Part shown: positions 19,452-30,600 of the stretch, piece after piece
Position numbering within the stretch: position 1 is the first letter of the stretch
Layout: each line of letters opens with the position of its first letter
NCBI GenBank assembly: GCA_914767885.1
Contig: CAJZBQ010000020.1
Coordinates: 248,001-312,000 of the forward strand
DNA length: 64,000 nucleotides
Source: Blepharisma stoltei
Taxonomy: Eukaryota; Ciliophora; Heterotrichea; Heterotrichida; Blepharismidae
Direction of reading: 5' to 3'
The notes under the pieces: model-generated
What the model was told of the DNA's origin: nothing
Databases searched by the model: none
What the model saw: the letters and a program-made list of their open reading frames with translations, nothing else
Made by a program: the position numbers and the translations under genes

Positions 19452-21077
19452 TTAAAATAAAATTTCATAAAAATAATGGTGCAATTCAATACAAGTATAT
19501 ATAGACGGAGATATAGAAAATAAGTATTTAACTTGCTCCTCGACTTCAAGTTGATTTAAAAATGAAGGTCTTATGATCCCTCGATTAGTGCTAGCAAATG
19601 AGTATTTCATCACTTTATCCTTCCATTCGTAAGGCAATCGTTTAAATCCCACAGCAGCTCCAATAAGTCCTCCAACAATAGCTGCATTTGTATCGGTGTC
19701 TCCTCCTAATTTCAGTGTTTCAGACATCGCTGTTTCAAAATCGCTATTATTTCTCAGATGTCTAAATGCGTGATCAAATGCTATTTTAACTCATCCAATA
19801 TTGGGGCTGCCCTTCATCGCTTTTTTTGGGTTTTCAACGTCTTCAAATCATTCTTGAGTGTTGAGACTTGTTGCCATTGCTTTTGCTTCCTCATATGCTC
19901 TTACTCTATTACCTGGATCTCTTAACAAGCTGACTATTGCTTTGATATAGCAAACTTGAGCATCCTGGACGTCAAGATTTGAATGAGTCATGGAGCTCTC
20001 TAAAGTCACTGCCTGCCGAATTTCTTGATCACTTAGATTTCTGCAAAAAACAGCCATTGGCGTACATCTCATAAAGCTCCCATTACTTTGAGAATTTTGA
20101 TTATAAATACTAGCACTATCAATAGAAAGCTTGGCGATTGGTTCTGAATTACGATAAACTCCTAATGCATTAGAAGTTGTATTGCCAATATCAAAAGGAC
20201 CTGTACAGATTCACTGCTTATAGTAATATGCGATGGAATCAAGGTTTAATTTCCCATTTCCATCACATAGACCTCTTAGCATACACATTGCTAACTCAGA
20301 ATCGTCTGTTACTTGGCCTGGACCTAATTGAAATGGCCCGCCTCCATTCATTTCTAGGGTCTCTTTTAAGAGCTTGGTATTTATATGTTTTTTGAATTCA
20401 ATGTATGAACCTAAGTTAAGTTAGTTTTGTAAGGCCATAAGCGGCCGAGCCACGGACCTCAACACCTCAGCTCGAAAGACGTCACCGGGTCAGGTTCTGA
20501 TGTGCCATACTCCTAGGCCCGACGCCATCTTGATTTCTGGTCAAAACCACCTGTCCAAGAGATCAGCTCCTTTTGGCAGAGCCACTTCTGTCTGAGTGCC
20601 CCGATGGTCCCGATGAAGGAAGACCATGTGGTAGGAAAAACCTGCCTAGCCGTCTGGCAGGGACAGGGAAAACCTTCGGGGGAGAAATAAAACTTCCCTT
20701 TTCGGCACGGCTTCCCCACAACTGAAGGCCTACTTAGGACAGGAATGAGACCTTTATCTTCAGCTTCATCAGCAATGGGTCCTACCAACTCCATAGGAGG
20801 TGCGCCTCGGAGTCCAATTTCCGTCAACGTCACCATTTTATTTCTATGAACCTAAGGCATCCCCTATAAAAGCACCAAATACACTTCCTAAAGCTAGATC
20901 TAATTGAGTATCTTCTGGAGGCTGTTGATAAGATTCATCTTTACTTGCAGACTCTGCATTTATATTGTTTTCATCTAAAGCAAGATCTAATTGAGGAGCA
21001 TCTGGAGGTTGTTGATAAGATTCAGCATTAATATGAGCATCTATTTCGTCTCCATCTCGTAATTCCTCAGAATCCAT
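19452..21077 (-). CDS. ADP-ribosylglycohydrolase (DraG/ARH family), paralogue 2
   Basis: The 394-aa product is closely similar to its neighbour: GAFIGDALGS, QVTDDSELAM, MRCTPMAVFC and GGDTDTNAAI with all Mg ligands kept. UGA encodes Trp at KQWICTGP, TQEWFEDV and NIGWVKIAF. The N-terminus has an internal duplication: ESYQQPPDAPQLDLAL and ESYQQPPEDTQLDLAL. A 441-bp IES (20412-20852) lies within the GDALGS-YIEFK motif; excision is exact. The IES position differs from that of paralogue 1, so both insertions followed the duplication or were lost differentially. Confidence 0.9.
20412..20852. other. IES, 441 bp, GC-rich with an internal ORF
   Basis: Flanked by the direct repeat ATGAACCTAAG (20405-20415 and 20846-20856). 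Excision restores GDALGSYIEFKK. The interior is GC-rich and contains a minus-strand ORF of 107 codons (20836-20513), which I do not recognise and do not call a gene. Confidence 0.9.
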
Positions 21078-22135
21078 CTATATTTTATTGATTTTTCTAT
21101 ACTTTATTTAGACAACGTTAAAGTTATTAATCAAAAAATGTATGCCGAGAGGAAGATATGACCACCAGAATTATTGAATTCATGCTTTTGTTCAGATAAT
21201 TATTAATTGCATCTGTTCGATTTTTTAATTATTTTCTGACAGATTTGGCTTTATGAAAACTATTCACAATAAGTGCCTTTCGTAAAAAAATGCAATCAAG
21301 AGATATAAAGAGCTGCAGCATGATGAAAATTCGTCAAGGCAAAATTAATGTACCGGAATAATTATTTGAGCATTTAATTTTATTCTTTGATATATATGTA
21401 TCAACATAGACTGTAATGTTAACAGTTTTGCTTAAATCTGAACTACACACTTTGCCATAAGATTGATTAAAACTATTTAAAGCATTAAACTGAGATTTTA
21501 TAATCATTTTTTACGTTTAAATAAAAATGACTCTTTATTATTTTAATTCTATATAATTCATGAATAAATTCCTCCCACCACTTCATGTGAGAAAGTATTT
21601 TAGCAGTAGAAACCTTAAAGATAAAATCTTTCCATGATCATTATGGAGTATGCAAGAGAAATCTACAAATAGCTATAATTAGCTATTAACATACATAATA
21701 TACCTAAAATTTAAAAAGAAAGTCATAGTTTTCATCATTTTGATAATAATTTAATTATGCCAGTATATTTAAAGCTTTTCCAAAGAAAACAATAGAAAAT
21801 CTATTTCATTGATAAATTAACTTATTTCTTTAACTCCCCTCTTTTGGTTAAATATAAAAATATTTATATATATGCCATAATTATTATAACAAAATCTCTA
21901 GCTATTTCTATGAGTTTAAAAACAGCATGCATTCTAAATCTAAATTTTGCAAATTAAATTAATTTTTTTTGTCGATTTTGCGGATCGGGATATATTAAAT
22001 TTAAAAATTTAAAGAAAAATATTTTACTATAAAATTTATATATAAATTGCTCTTTGGGAGAAGAAAGTATATATAAACTTTCCTTAGATATCATACTAAA
22101 CCTTTACTGAATATATTTAATATTTACTTTTCTCA
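21078..22135. other. Spacer with a decayed MITE-like segment (about 21835-22070)
   Basis: The stretch is AT-rich without a gene. From 21835 (TAACTCCCCTCTTTTGG) to about 22070 the core resembles family 1 (AAATTTTGCAAATTAAATTAA, then GATTTTGCGGAT). The terminal words differ, and the right end (TTTGGGAGAAG) is weak. It appears to be an old relative of the MITEs. Confidence 0.5.
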
Positions 22136-22591
22136 ATGGCAACAAGAACACGACTTCTCAGAGAACTCAAAGGCAAAACAGAAGAATTTTCTTTGAACAA
22201 CGTAGGCGACGATTTAATGATATGGCAAGCAATAATCCAAGGCCCTTCCGATTCTCCATACGCTGATGGTAAATTTACTATCGAATTTAGAGTTCCAGAA
22301 AATTACCCATTTGCCCCACCAAAGGCGCGGTTCATCACTCGAATTTTCCATCCAAATGTGCATTTTGATACTGGAGATATCTGCTTAGATGTGCTTAAAA
22401 GTGATTGAAGCCCAGCATGGAGTTTGGAAGCCTTATGCCGAGCTATTGTTGCGTTGCTTTCAGCTCCTAATGCTGACTCTCCTTTAAATTGTGATGCCGG
22501 GAATATGATCAGAGCAGGGGATATGAGAGCTTATAATTCGATGGCAAGGATGTACACTATAGAGTTTGCTCAAGAGAGAAATCTTAACTAA
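22136..22591 (+). CDS. PEX4: Ubiquitin-conjugating enzyme E2, PEX4-like
   Basis: PEX4 is the peroxisomal E2 that monoubiquitinates the PTS1/PTS2 receptors so that they can be recycled. The 151-aa product has FHPNVHFDTGDICLDVL with the active Cys. It then has KSDWSPAWSLEALCRAIVALLSAP and NADSPLNCDAGNMIRAGDMRAYNSMA, which match PEX4 more closely than general E2s. The Trp in KSDW is a UGA codon. No intron or IES. The call as PEX4 rests on the C-terminal half; another E2 of the same clade is the alternative. Confidence 0.85.
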
Positions 22592-23279
22592 TGCTTATCT
22601 GAGATTTAAATTGTATATAGGCTATCATAAATAGATGCATATTTTTAAAGAGATTGACAAGGTTTATATTATTATATTGATTGAAATGATAGATTTTGCA
22701 ATGTTGATAGTAATTTTGAAAAATAAGAGAAATTGATAACAGATTTGTGTAAAATTTAATTTAGAAATAAATAAGGGTTATAATTTTCATTTATACTGAT
22801 TTTTAGCATTTTATTGGAATATTTTTTATAATGTTTAAAATCATTGAGATTTATCGTTATCGAAATGTTTTACAATAAATGATTAAATAATTTAAAATGT
22901 TTTACACAAAGAATGCTGTCCTTGTCGGATTATCTCGAATTCAATAATTTTTATATTTTTTAAGTTTCTTAATTTTGTTTCATAGTTTTATCAGTTCTAA
23001 TGCTGCTTATAATTTAAATCAATAAAGAGCCTTTCAGATTCTCTTTCGCTCCTTTCCTCCTAAAAACATACATTTTTTTTCTTCCACTCCACAATACCCC
23101 TAACCATAGAAATATTTGCATGATATACAATCAAAAACTCTTCTTTTCTCATTAGGTATCTAAACAAGCTTAAATTTTAAATTTCCAAATGATTTCATTA
23201 ATTTAAATTTTTTGTCATGCCATTTTTCGATTTTATCGGGCATTTTTTACATATAAAAGACTATATAGGTTATAATTAA
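22592..23279. other. Intergenic spacer, about 690 bp
   Basis: AT-rich and gene-free between two plus-strand genes. I see no repeat or RNA gene. It may hide an IES with unrecognised ends. Confidence 0.5.
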
Positions 23280-24387
23280 ATGGAACCCATCATTATTAAC
23301 ATGATCGCAAGTAACGAGCTCCCTCATCCAAGATGCTTAAATACAGAGTGCATACTCCTTAAATACAAATGCAATCAGTGTAGCCACTGCTTTTCAAGCT
23401 TGGAAGACCTTTCTACTCACCAAATTGTAACTTCTAAAGTAATCCAAATTCCAAAACAAACTGACTTGGAGGAATACTCCGATGATAAAATTGTAGCAGG
23501 TATTTTGATCGAGGATTTTCACTTAACAGACTTTTTTCTGGGCTAATTTTTTAGTTGACACATCATTCTGCAAAAGTAATTTTTTCGAAAAATGATGCCA
23601 AGAAATACCTAGTTGAGTAAATGTCCCTAGAAAAAATTATCGAACTGATATACTAATTGACCAAGAATAGCCCACTAAGGAGCCATTCTTGGTCTGCCAG
23701 AAAAAATTTTGACAAAAGATCCTAATCTGCCATTACCGCTGAGTTTTGGTGTTTCCAAATTTTTTGGGCAAGCCAAATGCAATAAAAAAAATTGTTCTTT
23801 TGCGATGATGCATTTGGCTTGTCAAAAAAATTTGGCAACACCAAAACTCAGTGGTAATGGCAGATTAGGATCGTTTGTCATTACCACTGAGTTTTGGTGT
23901 TGCCAAATTTTTTTGACAAGCCAAATGCATCATCGCAAAAGAACAATTTTTTTTATTGCATTTGGCTTGCCCAAAAATTTGGAAACACCGAAACTCAGTG
24001 GTAATGGCAGATTAGGATCTTTTGTCAAAATTTTTTCTGGCAGGCCAAGAATGGCTCCTTAGTGGGCTATTCTTGGTCAATTAGTATAAAACATACTATA
24101 AAAGTCTGCAATACACTTTCAATTGTGCGACTTGCTTAAAGTCGTTTGATTCAGAAAAAGGACTGAGACAACATGTGGGTAAAAAACACCCTCGTAAATC
24201 TAAAAACATGGTCTGCGAGACTTGCGGAAAAGGATTTTATCATAAATACGCTCTTGAATTTCATATTAAACAAGTCCACGATAAAGTGACAAGATCTGAG
24301 TGCAAAAATTGTGGTAAAACATTTTATAACAAATACATTCTTATAAAGCACATGAATAAGTGCGGAACAAGCAATAACCAGCTGTAG
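23280..24387 (+). CDS. C2H2 zinc-finger protein, 184 aa
   Basis: Four zinc-finger-like units are present: YKCNQCSHCFSSLEDLSTH before the IES. After it come FNCATCLKSFDSEKGLRQH, MVCETCGKGFYHKYALEFH and SECKNCGKTFYNKYILIKH. The first half ends at FFLG followed by TAA. Removing 23544-24096 joins it to YKSLQYTFNC in frame and reaches TAG 24385-24387. The fingers suggest nucleic-acid binding; target unknown. The exact left boundary of the IES is the least certain part of the model. Confidence 0.75.
23544..24096. other. IES, 553 bp, containing a near-perfect palindrome
   Basis: Bounded by TA 23544-23545 and TA 24097-24098. It contains the palindrome described next. Excision gives GGC TAT AAA AGT (G-Y-K-S). 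Other TA pairs exist, but this one restores frame. Confidence 0.65.
23651..24088. repeat. Near-perfect 437-bp palindrome
   Basis: The left arm begins TATACTAATTGACCAAGAA and the right arm ends TTCTTGGTCAATTAGTATA. Between them nearly every base pairs about a centre near 23870. It also includes shorter inner repeats of CTGAGTTTTGGTGTT. The near identity of arms suggests recent origin or ongoing gene conversion. Confidence 0.9.
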
Positions 24388-24464
24388 AGCATTAAATAAT
24401 CTTAATTTTTTAAATTAATGGTAATTTAAATGGAGAATTTAATATTGAATATCATTCATATATT

Positions 24465-24617
24465 TAACTCTCCCAGTAATAAGTAAATTCTTGCTTATTC
24501 GAGGGTTTCGAATAGTAAATTTAATATGAATAGATCAAAAATTGCTTATTGTTGGGAGATTTTCTGAAAATTTTTGCAAGACCCCAGAATAAGCAAGAAA
24601 TTGCTAATTGGGGAGAG
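24465..24617. mobile_element. Short MITE, family 4 (CTCTCCC...TTGCTTATTC termini), 153 bp
   Basis: TAA/TAA flanks. The left end is CTCTCCCAGTAATAAG followed by TTCTTGCTTATTCGAGGG. The right end is CCCCAGAATAAGCAAGAA then TTGCTAATTGGGGAGAG, which is inverted to the left. It lies in the spacer between convergent genes. Confidence 0.75.
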
Positions 24618-24670
24618 TAAGAGAAATTAAAACGCCATTTTAACAGATACAAATTATTTATCCAATTATT

Positions 24671-27600
24671 TTAAGGCTCCTCTACTTCACTCACATCAAT
24701 AGAAAACGATTTTGAGCTCACACTCATAATGCTCATAGACACTTCTTCTTCCGCTTTCATAATCTTAGTGCTCCTGACGCTTTTTCCTAGTCTTGACCTA
24801 GCTTCCATTAGCCATTTAAATGCTATTTTTTTGACGACTGATTTGGCCTCTTTATCTTTCTTCGCTTTATTTAATAAAACCAGCTCCTCTGCAACCATTT
24901 TGGCTAGAGGAGTCATGACCCTGATATCTTTTTTCATTTTAAGTTGCCAAATATAAGCGCAATTGAAGCAGAGGGTCTTAAATTCTTGGTTTCTTATATA
25001 ATAAGCCTTCCAATGGCTTGTTTTTAATGGTAATCCTTTAAATGCTTCTTTATAATCATTATAAATATCATAAAAAGATGTTAATGGGACTAGCTTAAGC
25101 TGCTGATTAGACCCGCATGATTCACAAGAGTTTTGGAGGAGTTTTGGGTCTTCAAGTGCAGCTTTGATCATGATCATAAATCGTGCTTTATCTACCCAGT
25201 GTAACGCAATCCTAGCAGTGGATGATTCAAAATCAGGCTCATGAGGGGGTGTTTTCGGAGGATCTGATTTTTCTGATATATCATCTCTATACCTTTTCGG
25301 CCTATTGCAAGGCAAAGCTTGGAGCTGGTCAACTCTGTCTTCGATAGCTTTTCTTTTAAGCTCCTCAGCTGTGTGATAATCAAATAATTCTTTATATTTC
25401 TCCATCAGATATTGCTGGCATTGATAATTATCCTCTACAATATCAGGCAAATGCGCTATTAGCCACTCTTTATTTTTTCTTACTTCCCCCCTCTGTGAGT
25501 GAACAAAACCATTAGAAAAATCTATTTTTTGCCCAAAAATCCACCCTCCGTGATTAAAAACAAAATTTTTTTAATAGAGAACATTTTTTATGAAAAAGAT
25601 ATTGATATATAAGTGATAATTAGTATAATGAAATCTCGAGCTAATTCTGCTTAATTTTAAACAAATTGCGTTTTAAAACATAAATTTTATAAATTAAATT
25701 AATATTTTGCTTTCCAAATTTTTGCAAATTAGAATTATTTTAGAACTTCGAAAAAATAAATTTTCTATAAAATTTATATAAAAAAAATTGTTTAAAAAAA
25801 AATTAACTCCCCTCCGTGAGTGAAAAAAATTTTTTTATTCACTCACGGAGGGGGGGAGTTAAGAATTTCGATTTAAATATCCCGGTCTGTATTTTATGCA
25901 CAAGGGCGTTTTCTTCCATATAGTCATCAATTAAATTTACAATAGCTTCTTCGTCATCCTGCGGAATATCTTCTATAAATATTTTATGCCCCATAGGTCT
26001 CCATAACTGTATAAACCTTGTAAATTTCGCAAGAAAAATGGCAGAATACTTTTGGATGATAACTTGTATAAGGAAAAATAGCCATAAAATTGGGTCATTA
26101 AACGGGTTAAAATTATTTCTCAGATAAATAGTGACACCAAATGACATGAATATTATTCCTCATGAAGCAATAGTAATAGAAAAATAATACTGCGAAGAAT
26201 AGCACATATTATCTATTGATCTCCAGTTGATCAATAAAGATCTATCCAGCTTGATCCCATATATATGCTTCCATCAGTCTTTTCTGGTCCTAAATCTGTA
26301 CCATGAATAGGTTAAATAATCAAAGATTTTGTAGTCGTACACGATCTCTAATAAATGGAATAAAAATAAATCTGAAATTAAATGAGGAATAATAATAATG
26401 CTTGTGAACAAAAAATAATACCGGACATCAGTAGAGGGAATACTATAACCTTTGGGGATCTGGGTAGCTTCAGGGAATAACATGATTACTAACAAAATGA
26501 AAGGCGCCATGATTATTGCTTGAATTTGGGCAGAGTATTTAACCATTGTTCCTAAAAGCCCTTCTGTGTTAGTTCCACTTATAGGAGTACTTTTGTTTAC
26601 ACTCGTCAATAAATTGCTTTCCATTTTTAGCTGCTTAATTATGATGTTTCTGAAGAGTTTTTCTGCGAACTTGAACCTTGTCATCAGGTAAATGGTGAAT
26701 TCCTGAATTTTCTGTTCTAAATACTCCATAAAGGGATACAAATAAAGCCTCTCAAAAACCATCATGGACGTAGTAAATGCGTAACATTCCATATAGCTTG
26801 TAAAGTTCGCTGCAGCCATCGTGCATATAATAATATTACTTGACAAACTTGCTAAAAATGGCGCAGCTAGCAGCATTTCATTTACAATAAGCCTAAAAAG
26901 GACTTGATTCAATATGATATCAACGACCATAAACAAAAATAGATAGGCAAAAATGCTTGAAGTAAACCTATCAGAATAAGAAATTTCGAGCTTATAAGTA
27001 ATGATAAGTGAAGCGGTTATAGCAATAATAAAGAAATACAGCCGCTTATAGAGAGGAGATTCTTCAATTGTTTCATCGTCTTCTTCGCCTCTTTCTTCTA
27101 AATGAGAAAGATCAGAATTATCAGTAGAATGCCCTGATCGGTCATCTTTAGTGTAATCTTCTGATTTATTTTATTATTCTAGGTTTTAGTTTTCCCAGAG
27201 AAACCAAATTCAGCAACACCAGACAAGGAATTACTAGGTTTGCAACCTCGTAGTCTTGTCCCAGAGTGATAAAAGGTTTTTTATTTTCTGCTCCTTCCCG
27301 CCCCTCTGTGAGCGAGCAAAGCCATTGCAAAATCCCTATTTTTGAGTAAAAACCCGAGCAAGCAAAAATTTGTTTTTTAATAAAAATTTTTTTATGAAAA
27401 TATATTGATATATTTTGATATATAAGTAATAATTGTTATAATGAGATATCTAGCTAATTCTGTTGAATTTTAAACAGAGTGAGTTTTAAAATATTAATTT
27501 AACAAATTCAATTAATTTTTGCGGATTGAGATTTATTTTAAAAAAAGCTATAGGGCTTTCCCTTGAATAGCCCGATAGCGGGATGAAGCCAGCCCACTAT

Positions 27601-30600
27601 CGGGCTATTCAAGGGAAAGCCCTATAACCCTCCTCTAATATTTTTTTCTTCGGGAGGAGGGGACTTCCGATAAGGAGACCCTTACCCCCAATACGCGCAG
27701 GAGGTAAAGATATAGCAAACGAATCCGATAAGTGTGTTAGGCCGTCTTGAGGTAAAACCATTGAGAAGTTCCGTTCTTTTTGCCAGAATCACATAGCATC
27801 AATTGTTTAGCTCAAGTCCAAAAAGGGCTGCGATATATGGCAACTTAAATACTTAATCTAATATAATGTAATCTTCTGAGTCAGCTTTGTGCTTGTGTGC
27901 TTTATGCTCATCCACACTTGAAACTCCAGTACTTGAGCTTTCAGGGGCTTCAGGTTTTTCTTTTGGGGAAGGAATTAAGAGATAAGCACCATAATAAACA
28001 AATGCAAAACCTGCAAAAATTAAAGCAGTCCCAAGCCTTCCACGGTTATTATTGTCTTGATCGCTTTTACTGATTGCTTGGCCTATGTTTGACCAATTAG
28101 CTACGACAGTACTTAATACGTCTGCGTCATATAAGAGATATAAGATGTATATTACCATGACCATGGGTGCATTTCCATATAAAGTTCCTAACGCAGGAGG
28201 CACTGTAACAACAGGAAAATATATTAGAAAATGCAGCTTGGGAGGGTTTTTATATCTGAATATCCGCCAATGGCACCAATATACAATCAGCACCAAAATA
28301 ATCAGTGCAAACCCAATAATCACAAAAACAAATGTAAAAACAGACAACCCTAGTCTGAAATTGTTAAATAAAGCAAACCACCCAAGTGCTGAGTACTTAA
28401 CTTTCAAAGTATAAGACGGATGATCACTTTTGCTTAAGTCTAAACTATAATCTTCTAAACTAACTGAAGCGCTTATAATGTTTTTGGTAGAGGAGTCTTT
28501 TTGATAGTATTCTATTTCAAGCACAACTGTGGTAGGAATTCCGTTACTCGAACTGGGTCTAAAAGTAACTGGCACAATATTATCACTAGTGATTAAAATA
28601 TCATTAGTAAACGTAGAGTCATAGCCATTTTCTCCTGTCGCGAAATATGACCCTGTAGATTGGGGATCTGAAGTCAAATAAAATAATACAGTGTCTTGGG
28701 ATAAGGAAAACCAAAACTGAGAGTTGCTAGTAAGGTCTTCAGAATAGAAGCATTGAAACTTAAGATTGCACGAGTCTGCTGTAGGATAAAACCCAGTTGT
28801 AGGGATAGATTGGACAATCACTGTCTTATTTTTAGGAACTAGTGTACAGTTATCCATCAATTCAAGCAGCCTAAACAAATAAATTTTACTTCCGAAATAC
28901 TCACAGTTCATAAAAAAAGGCAGCCATGGCATCACAAATGTTTGAATATCATAATTTGTCCAAAAAGTGCTGTCAAATGGAGGCGAAGTGACTGGATACG
29001 TCCCATTCCACTCCTCATCATTGCTAACATCTATTAATGGCTCCCTTTCTGAGCCTTTATCAGTGACTTCTATCAAATTATAAGGCAAGGTCGTGCTTGA
29101 AAAATCGTTGACATAGAGTATTGCTCCAAAGCTGGAGTCAGTTCCTAATATAGCTCTGGATGGCTCACATTCAGTGATATCTACTGTATTTTCAAGTTGG
29201 CTAATAATAGGATTAAACAATGCATTGTGGAGACTCATAGAGACAGAGACAGACTTCACAGATGGAGAATAGTTCATGATAGAAATAGTAAAATTACGGT
29301 GAAAATCAGCAGAAGAGGAACTGAAATAACCAGGCATTGAAAGCAAAGAGCCTGAACTGTCTTTTAAAGCAATGGAGAAATGAGAGTTGTACTTGAACCT
29401 AGAGTCAACTTTTCTAAGATCAAAATCAAGCAAAAGCAGCTTCATTGGCTTTATTTCATAAACAGGGATGCCATCATCGAGCATCCTTGTGGTTAAGTTT
29501 GTGAAAGATTTAAGGGGGTTAATAGCTTTTACAACATAAGTTGCTCCTATTGATTCGCATTGTCCGACGCATTCTGCTCCTATGCTGCTTGTGGTTCCCT
29601 CAGGGCAAAGCTGGCTTGTGTAGCTACTTAATATTTCTGCAGGCAGCAGCTTGTTTTCTGCACATTCTTCGAATTCTGGAATCGTATATGTCTTGCAGCT
29701 GTCACTGGTTGTATTGCAACTAGCTTCGCCGCAGCAATCTACATTAGCACTTTCTTTGGAATCTATTATTGCAGTATAATTCACCTGTGAAATATACTCG
29801 TATTCTCCTTTTTCATTTAAAGTAGCATTAGTACCTGCAGGACAATAATATCCAGCTAAGCATTCATGCTGGTGAGCAGATCCTGAAGGAGTTCCTTCTG
29901 GACAGTAATACCCGGGGTCACATATTTCATAATCAGCAACAACACTAGTCCCTGTGCCACAATAATACCCAGCAGGGCATTTACTGTTCTGCAGTGAGTA
30001 GCTTGTAGTTCCTTCTTTGCATATATACCCTTCTGGACATACAGAGGCTTGTGAAAGACTGGTCATCCCTTGTTGCAAACATACGATTCCTGCAGGGCAT
30101 ATGCTGCACTGGCTCTCTGCTTGGAGGCCTTCTTTATCTGACCAAGTCCCTTGAGGACATAATTCACAATAAATTTCATTTGGGTCTGCTTCTCTATAAG
30201 TCCCTTTGGCACATATAGTTGGGACGATTGTTCCTTCACTTGAGCAATAATACCCTGCTGGACACACTGAGCATGATTTAGCTGAGGTAGTGTTTGAGTA
30301 TCGCCCTGGGCTACATTTGGTAGGAATTGTGTTGCCAGTGTTTTGGGAATATTCGCCTGGATTGGTAGGAACTGGAGTAACTGACCCTTGTGGGCAGTAA
30401 TAACCTTCTGGGCATGGATATTCTACAGGGTTTTTAGTCCCAATCGGGCAATATGTACCTTCAATGCATGTCTGTGGATGAGTTGCATCACCATCTAAAA
30501 TTGTCCCACTTTGGATACCTTCAAGGCAAAATGAGCCTCCTGGGCATAAAATTGGCCCATTTGTTGCACCAGGAGTTTCATTATTTGTACCAACTAAGCA

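Noticed and set aside
20513-20836. ORF of 107 codons as a real gene
   Set aside because: It lies wholly inside an IES that must be removed to keep the ADP-ribosylglycohydrolase intact; no family resemblance.
23709-24062. ORF of 117 codons inside the palindrome
   Set aside because: Its translation repeats itself (LPLSFGV..., LSGNGRLGSF) because of the inverted repeat; open by symmetry, not selection.
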